Assembly (NCBI RefSeq): GCF_020544405.1
Contig: NZ_CP065410.1
Coordinates: 3,844,001 to 3,908,000 of the forward strand
Length of the DNA: 64,000 nt
Source: Pseudomonas sp. IAC-BECa141
Lineage (GTDB): Bacteria; Pseudomonadota; Gammaproteobacteria; Pseudomonadales; Pseudomonadaceae
Reading direction: 5' to 3'
The notes under the pieces were generated by a model. That model was given only the letters and a program-made list of their open reading frames with translations, did no database searches and was not told the origin of the DNA. Made by a program: the position numbers and the translations under genes. Positions 1-9,062 of this stretch are shown piece by piece; positions within the stretch are counted from its first letter, which is position 1, and each line of letters opens with the position of its first letter.

Positions 1-441
<441 letters not shown>

Positions 442-463
442 TCGACTGCTTGACCCGTTTGAG

Positions 464-488
464 ACGCCCGGCCGCGCCGGGCGTTTTT
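464..488 (+). terminator. intrinsic terminator after purB
   Basis: Nine-base perfect stem (ACGCCCGGC at 464-472 with GCCGGGCGT at 476-484) with a 3-base loop, followed by a short T-run. Confidence 0.9.
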
Positions 489-527
489 ATTCCCGTCTGA
501 AAAATGCTTTTTTTCAATAGGTTACAT

Positions 528-1703
528 ATGAATCCCGATATTCCTCTTCAACTTCTGGGTGGTCTTACGGCGCGCGAATTCATGCGCGATTACTGGCAGA
601 AAAAACCACTGCTGATCCGCCAGGCGATCCCTGATTTCGAAAGCCCGATCGACGCCGACGAACTCGCCGGCCTGGCCCTGGAAGAAGAAGTCGAATCGCG
701 CCTGGTGATCGAGCACGGCGAGCGACCTTGGGAACTGCGTCGCGGCCCGTTCGCCGAAGACGAATTCAGCAAGCTGCCGGAGCGCGACTGGACCCTGCTG
801 GTGCAAGCGGTCGATCAGTTCGTGCCGGAAGTCAGCGAGCTGCTGGAAAACTTCCGCTTCCTGCCGAGCTGGCGCGTCGACGACGTGATGATCAGCTTCG
901 CCGCCCCGGGTGGCAGCGTCGGCCCGCATTTCGACAACTACGACGTGTTCCTGCTGCAAGGCCACGGCAAGCGCAACTGGAAAATCGGCCAGATGTGCGA
1001 TTCGGAAAGCCCGCTGCTGCAACACGCAGACCTGCGCATCCTCGCCGAATTCCACGAGACCGAAGAGTGGGTCCTGGAACCGGGCGACATGCTCTACCTG
1101 CCGCCGCGCCTGGCTCACTGCGGCGTTGCCGTCGATGACTGCATGACCTACTCGGTCGGCTTCCGCGCACCAAGCGCCGCTGAAGTACTGACCCACTTCA
1201 CCGACTTCCTCAGCCAGTTCCTGACTGACGAAGAGCGCTACACCGACGCCGACGCCAAACCGGTCAGCGACGATCCACATCAGATCCAGCACGATGCCCT
1301 CGATCGTCTGAAAGCGCTGCTCGCCGAGCACATGAGCGACGAACGCCTGTTGCTGACCTGGTTCGGCCAGTACATGACCGAGCCGCGCTATCCAGAGCTG
1401 GTGGTAGGCCCGGAAGAAGTCGAGGAAGAAGACCTTCTCGGTGCGCTCGAAGACGGCGCCATCCTGATCCGCAACCCGAGCGCGCGCCTGGCGTGGTCGG
1501 ACGTCGATGACGATCTGCTGCTGTTCGCCAGCGGCCAGAGCCGATACCTGCCGGGCAAGCTGCGTGAATTGCTGAAGCTGATCTGCTCCGCCGACGCCCT
1601 GCACACCGACAACCTTGGTGAGTGGCTGAGCGACGAAGACGGTCGCGGCCTGCTGTGCGAACTGGTCAAACAGGGCAGTCTGGGGTTCGCCGACGATGAA
1701 TAA
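528..1703 (+). CDS. roxA: cupin-like ribosomal oxygenase (50S L16 arginine hydroxylase type)
   Basis: A 2-oxoglutarate/Fe(II) oxygenase of the JmjC-like ribosomal oxygenase family (E. coli YcfD/RoxA hydroxylates an arginine of ribosomal protein L16). The metal-binding HxD...H triad is visible: GPHFDNYD gives H134 and D136, and LAHCGV gives H197. A C-terminal winged-helix-like region follows, as in YcfD. The ATG at 528 gives 391 residues, close to the family length, and sits behind a weak AGG; the in-frame ATG at 504 would add eight unconserved residues. The stop overlaps the next gene's start by 8 bases, so the two are probably translationally coupled. Family assignment is firm; the exact target residue is inferred from E. 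coli. Confidence 0.88.
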   Translation: MNPDIPLQLLGGLTAREFMRDYWQKKPLLIRQAIPDFESPIDADELAGLALEEEVESRLVIEHGERPWELRRGPFAEDEFSKLPERDWTLLVQAVDQFVPEVSELLENFRFLPSWRVDDVMISFAAPGGSVGPHFDNYDVFLLQGHGKRNWKIGQMCDSESPLLQHADLRILAEFHETEEWVLEPGDMLYLPPRLAHCGVAVDDCMTYSVGFRAPSAAEVLTHFTDFLSQFLTDEERYTDADAKPVSDDPHQIQHDALDRLKALLAEHMSDERLLLTWFGQYMTEPRYPELVVGPEEVEEEDLLGALEDGAILIRNPSARLAWSDVDDDLLLFASGQSRYLPGKLRELLKLICSADALHTDNLGEWLSDEDGRGLLCELVKQGSLGFADDE

Positions 1704-2121
1704 GATTCGCGTACGTGTTGCAGACTGGCAAAAGGACAACGCCGAGATCCGCCGCATTCGCGAAACGGTGTTCATTGCCGAACAATCGGTTCCACCCGAG
1801 CTTGAGTGGGACGCCGATGACGCCACGGCGGTGCATTTCCTGGCTTTCGAAGGCGACTTTCCGATCGGCACCGCCCGCCTTTTGCCCGACGGGCATGTTG
1901 GCCGGGTTTCGGTACTGAAGGACTGGCGCGGGCTGAAGGTCGGCGATGCGCTGATGCAAGCGGTGATTGCCGAAGCGGAAGCGCGTGGCTTGAAGCAGCA
2001 GATGCTCAGCGCGCAGGTGCAGGCCACGGCGTTCTATGAGCGCCTGGGTTTCAACCTGGTCAGCGAGGAATTCCTCGAAGCCGGGATTCCGCATGTCGAC
2101 ATGGTTCGCCATTCGGCATAA
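1696..2121 (+). CDS. GNAT family N-acetyltransferase (YjcF/ElaA-like)
   Basis: A single-domain acetyl-CoA-dependent acyltransferase of 141 residues. The GNAT core is recognisable: an N-terminal helix (IRRIRETVFIAEQ), a beta strand GTARLLPDGHVGRVSV leading into the acetyl-CoA loop WRGLKVGDALMQ, and the C-terminal QATAFYERLGF segment. The substrate cannot be told from sequence. It overlaps the oxygenase stop by 8 bases and ends just before a terminator, so the two form a two-gene operon. The pairing of a ribosome-modifying oxygenase with an acetyltransferase is suggestive, but a shared target is only a guess. Confidence 0.85.
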   Translation: MNKIRVRVADWQKDNAEIRRIRETVFIAEQSVPPELEWDADDATAVHFLAFEGDFPIGTARLLPDGHVGRVSVLKDWRGLKVGDALMQAVIAEAEARGLKQQMLSAQVQATAFYERLGFNLVSEEFLEAGIPHVDMVRHSA

Positions 2122-2138
2122 CGCTTGATGAGCACCAC

Positions 2139-2174
2139 AAAACGCCCCGCCATCGACCGATGCCGGGGCGTTTT
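2139..2174 (+). terminator. intrinsic terminator after roxA-GNAT
   Basis: Eleven-base perfect stem AAAACGCCCCG / CGGGGCGTTTT with a 14-base loop. It is symmetrical and could work in either direction. Confidence 0.85.
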
Positions 2175-2253
2175 GCTGTCTACGATTCAACTTGCCCCAC
2201 CCCGGGCCGACAAACTGGCAATATCAAGCCTTTCGAAAGCGGAGATAACGGAC

Positions 2254-3006
2254 ATGTCCCTACGCACCCTGCTCACCACCCTGCTGCTCGGCTGCAGTTT
2301 TTCGGTGATGGCAGCCACAGAAATCGTTCCCCTCAAGCACCACACCAGTGCCGACATGCTGCCAGTCGCTCAGGACTTCATCGGTAAGGACGGCCAGGTC
2401 AGCGCCTACGGCAACCAACTGATCGTCAAGGCCGAGCCCGGCAAAATCGAAGAGCTCAAGGATTTGCTCTCGCAACTCGACACCGCACCCAAGCGCCTGC
2501 TGATCACGGTCGATACCAACGAAAACAACGGGCGTGGCGACGAAGGCTATTCGGTCAACGGCGCGCAGACCCGCATCATCAGCCGCAGCACTGCCAGCCG
2601 AGACGGCGGAATTCAGCAGATTCAAGCCAGCGAAGGTGCGCCGGCGCTGATTCAGGTCGGCCAGAGCGTACCGATCACCAGCAGCCAGACCAACTCGTAC
2701 GGCGATTACAGCAGCCAGACCCAATATCGCAACGTCACACAGGGGTTCTACGTCACCGCCAGCGTCACTGGCGAAACCGTTCATCTGGCAATCAGTACCA
2801 ACCGTGACCGCATGAGCCAGGAACGTCCCGATGTAGTGAACGTGCAAAGCACCGACACAACTGTCACCGGACGACTGGGCGAATGGATCACCCTTGCCGG
2901 CGTGAATCGCCAGACTCAAGCCGACAAACAAGGTCTGGCCCGCAGCTACTCGACTCAAGGCCGGGATGACATGACCTTGCGGGTGAAAGTCGACACACTG
3001 GACTAA
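2254..3006 (+). CDS. exported secretin-like (NolW/short secretin family) protein
   Basis: A 250-residue exported protein. The ATG at 2254 lies behind GGAGATAACGGAC and starts a clear signal peptide (MSLRTLLTTLLLGCSFSVMA, cleavage after AMA-like site near residue 20). An upstream in-frame ATG at 2125 runs through the preceding terminator and is rejected. After the signal comes a secretin N-domain-like fold (residues about 25-85, ending KIEELKDLLSQLDTAPKRLLI), then a Ser/Gln/Asn-rich segment, then a beta-rich part resembling the start of a secretin C-domain (ALIQVGQSVPITSSQ). It is far too short to form a complete secretin channel and stands alone without type II or III secretion genes. Such lone short secretin-like proteins recur in Pseudomonas; their function is unknown. 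Confidence 0.7.
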   Translation: MSLRTLLTTLLLGCSFSVMAATEIVPLKHHTSADMLPVAQDFIGKDGQVSAYGNQLIVKAEPGKIEELKDLLSQLDTAPKRLLITVDTNENNGRGDEGYSVNGAQTRIISRSTASRDGGIQQIQASEGAPALIQVGQSVPITSSQTNSYGDYSSQTQYRNVTQGFYVTASVTGETVHLAISTNRDRMSQERPDVVNVQSTDTTVTGRLGEWITLAGVNRQTQADKQGLARSYSTQGRDDMTLRVKVDTLD

Positions 3007-3481
3007 AGCACCAAAAACTGACTGGTTAGTCGTATTAGACGAAAGATGTAGTGCTTTAAAAAAAGCACTACAAAATGTTTGACGAGCCAAAAAAGCGAAG
3101 GCATGATGGCCTCGCTCCCGCTAATCAGAGGCCCTGGCAAGGGCCTTCGAAGCGCTGCTCGCAACCATCCCCGCGAGCCGTTTCGTGTCTGTACCGCCCA
3201 CAAGGTGTGTTTGACGAGGTTGCCGACTGGAACGAAGTTGTCCCGAGGGACGGAAGCGTAATTAGGTAACCCGGCTTTACACTGTAGTTCGCATAAAGGC
3301 CCACGACACCCGAATGCGCCCACCAGTTGCCTTTACCTGCTCACTTCCCCTCGAGCCCATCGTTCATCCCGTCGCCTGCCCCGCCGAACCCGACCTGACC
3401 ACCTAAGCTTCTGGTCAGCGAGCGCAAGGAATTTTCCACCGCAGAACAACTTTTCATAAAGACGCGACGAGGTTTATCTCC
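3007..3481. other. 475-base intergenic region upstream of aceA
   Basis: It begins with a perfect 9-base hairpin (3048-3071) that may end the preceding transcript, followed by a GC-rich segment with smaller inverted repeats (GAGGCCCTGG / AGGGCCTTC near 3126-3149). The aceA promoter should lie in the last 200 bases, but I cannot identify clear -35/-10 boxes. No convincing small gene was found. Confidence 0.5.
3048..3071. terminator. hairpin, possible terminator of the secretin-like gene
   Basis: Perfect GTAGTGCTT / AAGCACTAC stem with a 6-base A-rich loop, 42 bases after the stop codon. There is no T-run on the plus strand, so termination efficiency is uncertain. Confidence 0.45.
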
Positions 3482-4807
3482 ATGGCACTGACACGCGAAC
3501 AGCAAATTGCAGCCCTTGAAAAAGACTGGGCTGAAAACCCGCGCTGGAAAGGCGTGACTCGCAATTACTCCGCTGCTGACGTCGTCCGTCTGCGTGGCTC
3601 GGTTCAACCAGAGCACACCTTTGCAAAAATGGGCGCCGAAAAACTGTGGAACCTGGTCACCCAGGGTGCCAAGCCGTCCTTCCGCCCAGAGAAAGATTTC
3701 GTCAACTGCATGGGCGCCCTGACCGGCGGCCAGGCTGTTCAACAGGTGAAAGCCGGTATCCAGGCGATCTACCTGTCGGGCTGGCAAGTCGCTGCGGACA
3801 ACAACTCCGCCGAATCGATGTACCCGGACCAGTCGCTGTACCCGGTGGACTCGGTTCCAACCGTGGTCAAGCGCATCAACAACTCGTTCCGTCGTGCCGA
3901 CCAGATTCAGTGGAAAGCCGGCAAGAACCCGGGCGACGAAGGCTACATCGACTACTTCGCGCCAATCGTGGCTGACGCCGAAGCCGGTTTCGGCGGCGTA
4001 CTGAATGCCTACGAGCTGATGAAGAGCATGATCGAAGCAGGCGCCGCCGGCGTTCACTTCGAAGACCAACTGGCTTCCGTGAAGAAATGCGGCCACATGG
4101 GCGGCAAGGTTCTGGTTCCAACCCAGGAAGCCGTGCAGAAGCTGACCGCCGCTCGTCTGGCTGCCGATGTGGCCGGTGTACCGACCATCATCCTGGCCCG
4201 CACCGACGCCAACGCCGCCGACCTGCTGACTTCCGACTGCGACCCGTACGACCAGCCTTTCGTGACTGGCACCCGTACCCAGGAAGGTTTCTACAAGGTT
4301 CGCGCAGGTCTGGACCAGGCAATCGCCCGTGGTCTGGCCTACGCACCGTACGCCGACCTGATCTGGTGCGAAACCGCCAAGCCAGACCTGGAAGAAGCCC
4401 GTCGCTTCGCCGAAGCGATCAAAAAGGAATACCCGGACCAGATCCTGTCGTACAACTGCTCGCCTTCCTTCAACTGGAAGAAAAACCTGGACGACGCGAC
4501 CATCGCCAAGTTCCAGCGCGAACTGTCCGCCATGGGTTACAAGCACCAGTTCATCACCCTGGCCGGCATTCACAACATGTGGCACAGCATGTTCAACCTG
4601 GCGCACGACTACGCCCGCAACGACATGACTGCCTACGTGAAGCTGCAAGAGCAGGAATTCGCTGACGCCGCCAAGGGTTACACCTTCGTGGCTCACCAGC
4701 AGGAAGTGGGCACCGGTTACTTCGACGACATGACCACCGTGATCCAGGGCGGCACGTCCTCGGTGACTGCGCTGACCGGTTCGACCGAAGAAGAACAGTT
4801 CCACTGA
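3482..4807 (+). CDS. aceA: isocitrate lyase
   Basis: Isocitrate lyase cleaves isocitrate to glyoxylate and succinate, the first step of the glyoxylate shunt for growth on acetate or fatty acids. The 441-residue protein carries the catalytic KKCGH motif ([10 protein letters not shown], near residues 201-210), and family blocks [32 protein letters not shown] and [14 protein letters not shown]. The start at 3482 (CCATGGCACTGACACGC) fits the family N-terminus. It is a single gene with a long upstream region and a strong terminator downstream. The malate synthase partner is not in this window. Confidence 0.97.
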   Translation: MALTREQQIAALEKDWAENPRWKGVTRNYSAADVVRLRGSVQPEHTFAKMGAEKLWNLVTQGAKPSFRPEKDFVNCMGALTGGQAVQQVKAGIQAIYLSGWQVAADNNSAESMYPDQSLYPVDSVPTVVKRINNSFRRADQIQWKAGKNPGDEGYIDYFAPIVADAEAGFGGVLNAYELMKSMIEAGAAGVHFEDQLASVKKCGHMGGKVLVPTQEAVQKLTAARLAADVAGVPTIILARTDANAADLLTSDCDPYDQPFVTGTRTQEGFYKVRAGLDQAIARGLAYAPYADLIWCETAKPDLEEARRFAEAIKKEYPDQILSYNCSPSFNWKKNLDDATIAKFQRELSAMGYKHQFITLAGIHNMWHSMFNLAHDYARNDMTAYVKLQEQEFADAAKGYTFVAHQQEVGTGYFDDMTTVIQGGTSSVTALTGSTEEEQFH

Positions 4808-4873
4808 TCGACTTCACCAAGTAAACGGCCTTTGCGGACCGTTTAGAAAGCTAACCGCATTGCCGAAAGACTG

Positions 4874-4902
4874 ACGCCCCGACTGGTTCGGGGCGTTTTT
4901 TT
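4874..4902 (+). terminator. intrinsic terminator after aceA
   Basis: Nine-base stem ACGCCCCGA / TCGGGGCGT followed by a seven-T run, 70 bases after the aceA stop. Confidence 0.92.
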
Positions 4903-4942
4903 ACTCGCGCTTTCACCATCACTGCCATTTAAACAGGCCATT

Positions 4943-6136
4943 TCAGACTGCAGTCGCATAGCGGCTCTTTCTGGTAGCAAGTAAAAGACAAGCGCTTCCG
5001 AACAAAATGCCCACCAGCCCGTAGACACTCCAGCTCAACTGGAAACCGATCCCGGCGATCAAAGAGGCGCCGATGCCCACAGAAACCATCCTCGCCAACG
5101 CCAGCACTACAGGAATTATCGAAAACAGACTGGCCTGGGTTTGCAACGTGGTTTTCTGCGCAATCAACGCAGTGATGTAGGTAACACCGAGAATCTCACC
5201 CAGCGTCCAGAGGAAAACAAACGAGAGGATCAGTGCGGTTTGCTCGAAAAAGGCATAGGCTCCAAATCCGATACCGTAAAAAACCGCCGCCAGGGACAAA
5301 TTGGTCAGCGCCCCGAAACGCGACGTCAATGCAATCAGAGGCTGCGTCACCACGACCACCAGCAATGCATTGACGATACCTACCGCACCAAACAGCCCGG
5401 CGGCCTTCCCCACCGTCACCTGATCAAGCCATAGAGGCAGCTGATACTCGCGCTGGGCATCCAGCACCGACAACGCAAAAAACATGGCGCCCGCCACGAT
5501 CACGATCCTTGGCACATCGGCCAGTGCGCGAATGGAAGCACTTCTGGTTTCAGTTAAAACATTCTGACGCTCCGGCAACACCAGAAACACACTCGCCAAC
5601 AGGCACAACACACTGGCAACCATCGCAAACAGCACCAGATAGTGACTGTCGAGACCGAGCAAGTACCCACCCATCACAAATAGCAGCGCTCCCCCCAGAT
5701 TGCTGGCCAGGTGCAGATAACCAAAGGAGGCGATGCGATTGCTGTCGTCCGCGGCCAGGGACGTAAGCACACTGAATACCGGCGTGATCAGGCCTGCGCA
5801 CAGCATGAACAACAGCACCATCGCAATTGATGCGATCGTTGAACTGAATACGGCAGCGAACAACAAAAACAGTGATGAACAGGACGACGTACAGATCAAA
5901 AGTGCCCGGAAGGTAAAACGACCGATCAGCGCTCCACCCAACAGATTACCCAGCAGATAAAATGCCGACATCAGCGTGATCACCCAGGCCACCGCCGCGC
6001 TGTCGAGCTCGTAATGCCGCTGGAAAAACAATGCCGCAAAAGGCCCCAATGCGTTGGCCATGACGAACAGCAAGCGCAGCGCAATGATATTGCGCATCCC
6101 TGCCGCCAGACCGATCCTTTTCAGCCATCTCCTCAT
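4943..6136 (-). CDS. MFS transporter (last gene of the accessory island)
   Basis: A major facilitator superfamily permease of about 397 residues with 12 predicted membrane segments, rich in Leu/Ala/Phe/Val. Typical MFS features are the first-helix NIIALRLLFVMANALGPF, the loop 2-3 region GGALIGRFTFRALL, and LGEILGVTYITALIAQ in the second half. I chose the ATG at 6136, 8 bases after the aminotransferase stop; an upstream in-frame start at 6187 would overlap that gene by 44 bases and is also possible. As the final gene of a biosynthetic-looking minus-strand series, it is the natural candidate exporter for the pathway product; substrate and direction are inferred. Confidence 0.82.
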   Translation of the reverse strand: MRRWLKRIGLAAGMRNIIALRLLFVMANALGPFAALFFQRHYELDSAAVAWVITLMSAFYLLGNLLGGALIGRFTFRALLICTSSCSSLFLLFAAVFSSTIASIAMVLLFMLCAGLITPVFSVLTSLAADDSNRIASFGYLHLASNLGGALLFVMGGYLLGLDSHYLVLFAMVASVLCLLASVFLVLPERQNVLTETRSASIRALADVPRIVIVAGAMFFALSVLDAQREYQLPLWLDQVTVGKAAGLFGAVGIVNALLVVVVTQPLIALTSRFGALTNLSLAAVFYGIGFGAYAFFEQTALILSFVFLWTLGEILGVTYITALIAQKTTLQTQASLFSIIPVVLALARMVSVGIGASLIAGIGFQLSWSVYGLVGILFGSACLLLATRKSRYATAV

Positions 6137-6143
6137 ATGAGCA

Positions 6144-7289
6144 TCACCGCGATGCTCCGCCAGTGCGCAGCTTTGGTCTTCCGGCAATCCAGCGTTCTAT
6201 TTTCACATCGCTCAAACAAGCCGCGCCGCCGCTCCCGCGCAATATCGCCATCAGCAATAGTTTGAGATCCGACGATGAAGGGACAGCCACCCGCAGTAAA
6301 TTGTCGAGCAGGCCAAAACTGTGCGGGTATTGCGAGCAGTTGCTTACGCGGATATTGGCCTGAGCGAAAGCGCTGGCCAGACGACCGTCGTGCTCATCCT
6401 GCAGCAGCAGAAAGTTCGTGTCGCTCTCATAGACGACGATCGCGTTGGCCCGACAGACTTCGATTATTTCAGTCTTGATCTGCGCAAGATGATCGTGCGC
6501 CTGCTGCAAGACTTTCTGATTCTGCAAACAGAACAGCCCGGCTTTCACCGCTACATGGTTCACATCCCATGGGCCACGCACTTTCATCAGTTCACGTATG
6601 GATTCCGGTCGCGTGACCACATACCCCAGGCGCAACCCGGCAAGACCGAAGTACTTGGAAAACGAACGAATCACAAACAACTGCCTGACCGCACTGAATG
6701 CATCCAGACAAGATTGTTGCAAATACTCGAAATAACATTCGTCCACGATCATCGGTTTGTCTTGCCTGACACAAGCCTCGACGAACACCTGCAATTGCTC
6801 TGGATCGATGCGAACACCCAGTGGATTGTTGGGGTTGCACAGGATCAGCCCTTGGCTGGTTTGCAGGGACTGGAGTACCGCCTCGGTGGACAGCACGAAT
6901 TTTTCGGCCTGTTTTTCAAACCCCACGATCACGGGAGCCACACCGTTTACGTCGAGCATCTGGTAATAAAAGGAAAAAACCGGAGACGGCACCACCACCC
7001 GATCCCCTGGCGAAAACAGTAACCGAATCACCAGATCGATGGCCTGATCCGCGCCATTGGTCAGCAGCAAACGGTCGGTGGAGACCTTGCAGTACTGTGC
7101 GAGCTGGTTAAGGAGCGGCCGGTAATTGGGATAGGCGAACAGATCCTGGGGCTTCAATTCGTTGGCGATGAACCCTGCCAGAAACCTTTGTAAAAACTGG
7201 TTTTCGTTCAAATCCAGCAACACCGATGAAAGATCGCGCTCCGGCGCCTTCCATAATCCGGAACATGAGATGTGAGGGTGAAACTTCAT
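6144..7289 (-). CDS. PLP-dependent aminotransferase, class I/II (HisC/CobD-like)
   Basis: A fold-type I PLP enzyme of 381 residues most like histidinol-phosphate aminotransferase and threonine-phosphate decarboxylase. Visible features: TNGADQAIDLVIRLLF (cofactor phosphate binding), ILCNPNNPLGVRI (the Asn that contacts PLP), VDECYFEY (Asp contacting the pyridine nitrogen), and the Schiff-base lysine in SFSKYFGLAGLRLGYV. A C-terminal Arg region (LLRVAVPSS) would bind the substrate carboxylate or phosphate. It is not in a histidine or cobalamin operon; it lies inside the accessory island and overlaps the aldolase gene upstream by 4 bases, so a role in that pathway is inferred. Whether it transaminates or decarboxylates cannot be told. 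Confidence 0.85.
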   Translation of the reverse strand: MKFHPHISCSGLWKAPERDLSSVLLDLNENQFLQRFLAGFIANELKPQDLFAYPNYRPLLNQLAQYCKVSTDRLLLTNGADQAIDLVIRLLFSPGDRVVVPSPVFSFYYQMLDVNGVAPVIVGFEKQAEKFVLSTEAVLQSLQTSQGLILCNPNNPLGVRIDPEQLQVFVEACVRQDKPMIVDECYFEYLQQSCLDAFSAVRQLFVIRSFSKYFGLAGLRLGYVVTRPESIRELMKVRGPWDVNHVAVKAGLFCLQNQKVLQQAHDHLAQIKTEIIEVCRANAIVVYESDTNFLLLQDEHDGRLASAFAQANIRVSNCSQYPHSFGLLDNLLRVAVPSSSDLKLLLMAILRGSGGAACLSDVKIERWIAGRPKLRTGGASR

Positions 7290-8029
7290 TTGCGCATCCC
7301 TCCATAGATCACCTGCTCGCCAAGCGCATACATCTGCCTGACCTCTTCGTGACTGGCATACACCACCGATTTCCCCGTGGCGGCCGATAGAAACTGGCTG
7401 GTAATCAAGCGGCTGATTTCGGCAGTGAATGCCACGGCGCGATGAAACGCCTCCGACAGGTCGCGGCCAAAACAGGTAATGCCATGACCGGGCATGACAA
7501 TGCAGTTGGTGTCACCCGCGCAGCGGGCAATGGCACTGACATCCAGCTCGATATTCACACCTTCGCCGAGAATGCACGGTGGTTTGCCCATGACCAATGC
7601 CGTGTCGTTCGACACGTATTTCATCTCACGCCACTGCGAGACAGCGAAGAAGGAAATGACTTCATTGGGATGCAGATGCACCGTCGCATTGACATCGGCG
7701 CGACAGCGCATGATTTCCCGATGCATCCGGTGCCCCTGGCTGGGCCGGAAACAACCGTGCAAAAGCTCATCGGATTGCATGTCCAGCACCGACAAATGCT
7801 CAAGCCCGCACTCTTCCAGAGAGATGCCGCGGTGTTTGGTGTAGATCACGTCGCGTTGCCAGTACGGAGAGCGGCTGCGTACAGCGATATTGCCCAGCGT
7901 ATTGACCAGTAGTTGTCGCGCCGCCAGCCGCTGACCGTATTGAACAATGCTGTTGCCGATCGCCATGTCGAACCAAGGTGGCAACCCGGCTCGGGACGAT
8001 TCAAATCCCGCACGTTTCAATTCAGGCAT
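7286..8029 (-). CDS. class II aldolase/adducin family protein
   Basis: A 247-residue zinc-dependent aldolase-type protein (fuculose-1-phosphate aldolase / ribulose-5-phosphate epimerase family). Metal-binding histidines are visible in ATVHLHPNEV and in IVMPGHGITCFG. The start at 8029 is preceded by a strong GGGAGG and overlaps the stop of the hydroxyacid dehydrogenase gene by 8 bases; the longer in-frame extension to 8164 lies inside that gene and is rejected. Members cleave or form C-C bonds next to a carbonyl, or decarboxylate; the substrate here is unknown. Tight coupling to neighbours on both sides supports a shared pathway. Confidence 0.83.
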   Translation of the reverse strand: MPELKRAGFESSRAGLPPWFDMAIGNSIVQYGQRLAARQLLVNTLGNIAVRSRSPYWQRDVIYTKHRGISLEECGLEHLSVLDMQSDELLHGCFRPSQGHRMHREIMRCRADVNATVHLHPNEVISFFAVSQWREMKYVSNDTALVMGKPPCILGEGVNIELDVSAIARCAGDTNCIVMPGHGITCFGRDLSEAFHRAVAFTAEISRLITSQFLSAATGKSVVYASHEEVRQMYALGEQVIYGGMRK

Positions 8030-9005
8030 ATCCGTCTGCCTCCCGCGATACACAATCGGAATTGACCACAGTTTCGACTGTTTTCCCCTGTAACAGAGCC
8101 AGCAGGGTTTCCAGGGCATTGGCTTTGAGTTGGGCCAGAGAGCGCTCGCTGTAAAAAGCGGCATGCGGCGTTAATAACACCCGCTCATGCTCGATCAAGG
8201 CCTGGAGAGGAGCAGGCTCTTCCTGCACGACATCCAGCAGAGCCATGGACACGCCCCCTGCCTGCAAGGCCCGAAGCAGCGCATCGGTGTCGACGATGCC
8301 ACCTCGCGCGGTATTGACTAAGGTCGCACCGTGCTTCATCCGTGAAAATGCCGCGTCGTTCATAAGATGTGCAGTGTCCGGGGTAAGCGGCAGATGCAGC
8401 GACAGAATATCGGCCGTTTCGAGCAGCGAATCCAGCGTCACGCCCGTGGCAATGCCTTCGGCACAGCGCTCGACCCCGGGGTCGTAAAAACAGATGCGGT
8501 AACCCAGGGCCGCCGCCCTGCGGGCCAACGCTCGCCCTGTTGCACCATAACCCACGACTCCCAGAACGGTGTCTGCACAGGCTCTCACTTCACCGGTATG
8601 GGCTCGCCAGTTCCAGCCTCCCTGGCGGGTGTGTCCCGCGTAGTCGAACAGCTTGCGCTGGGCAAAAAGGATCAATGCCAAGGCGTGCTCGGCAACTTCC
8701 TCCACCCCTACAGAACCGATGTTGGCGCACACAATGCCTCGCGCGCTCAACGCCTCGACGTCCACATCATCAAGGCCGATCGTGGCCTTAACCAATGCGC
8801 GGCAACGATGCATTCTGGCGATCAGCGGCGCGTCGATGACCACCGAATGAAAGGCGATGATGCCGTCGGCTTTGGCCAGTTGTTCATCCGAGGGCCGGAA
8901 CGTCACCTCCACGCCGTAGTGTCGATACTCCGACCCCGGGCCATATTCCCCGGGGTCGACGTAGTTCACTCGCTGCGAATCGATCATCAAAATATTCATG
9001 GGCAT
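8022..9005 (-). CDS. D-isomer-specific 2-hydroxyacid dehydrogenase
   Basis: An NAD(P)-dependent 2-hydroxyacid dehydrogenase of 327 residues that would interconvert a 2-oxo acid and its D-hydroxy acid. The Rossmann fingerprint GVVGYGATGRALARRA, the catalytic Arg in NTARGGIVD, the Glu in VVQEEPAP and the catalytic His in LTPHAAFYSE are all present, so the enzyme looks active. The start at 9005 lies behind GGAAGG; an alternative ATG six bases on (8999) is equally well placed. The sequence resembles the phosphoglycerate dehydrogenase/CtBP branch without the ACT domain. Its context in the island implies a substrate made by a neighbouring enzyme. Confidence 0.87.
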   Translation of the reverse strand: MPMNILMIDSQRVNYVDPGEYGPGSEYRHYGVEVTFRPSDEQLAKADGIIAFHSVVIDAPLIARMHRCRALVKATIGLDDVDVEALSARGIVCANIGSVGVEEVAEHALALILFAQRKLFDYAGHTRQGGWNWRAHTGEVRACADTVLGVVGYGATGRALARRAAALGYRICFYDPGVERCAEGIATGVTLDSLLETADILSLHLPLTPDTAHLMNDAAFSRMKHGATLVNTARGGIVDTDALLRALQAGGVSMALLDVVQEEPAPLQALIEHERVLLTPHAAFYSERSLAQLKANALETLLALLQGKTVETVVNSDCVSREADGYA

Positions 9006-9062
9006 CCTTTTCCTTCCTGCGTCGTTGGCACTGCTGATTCAAAACGTTGCGCCCGGCGACTC

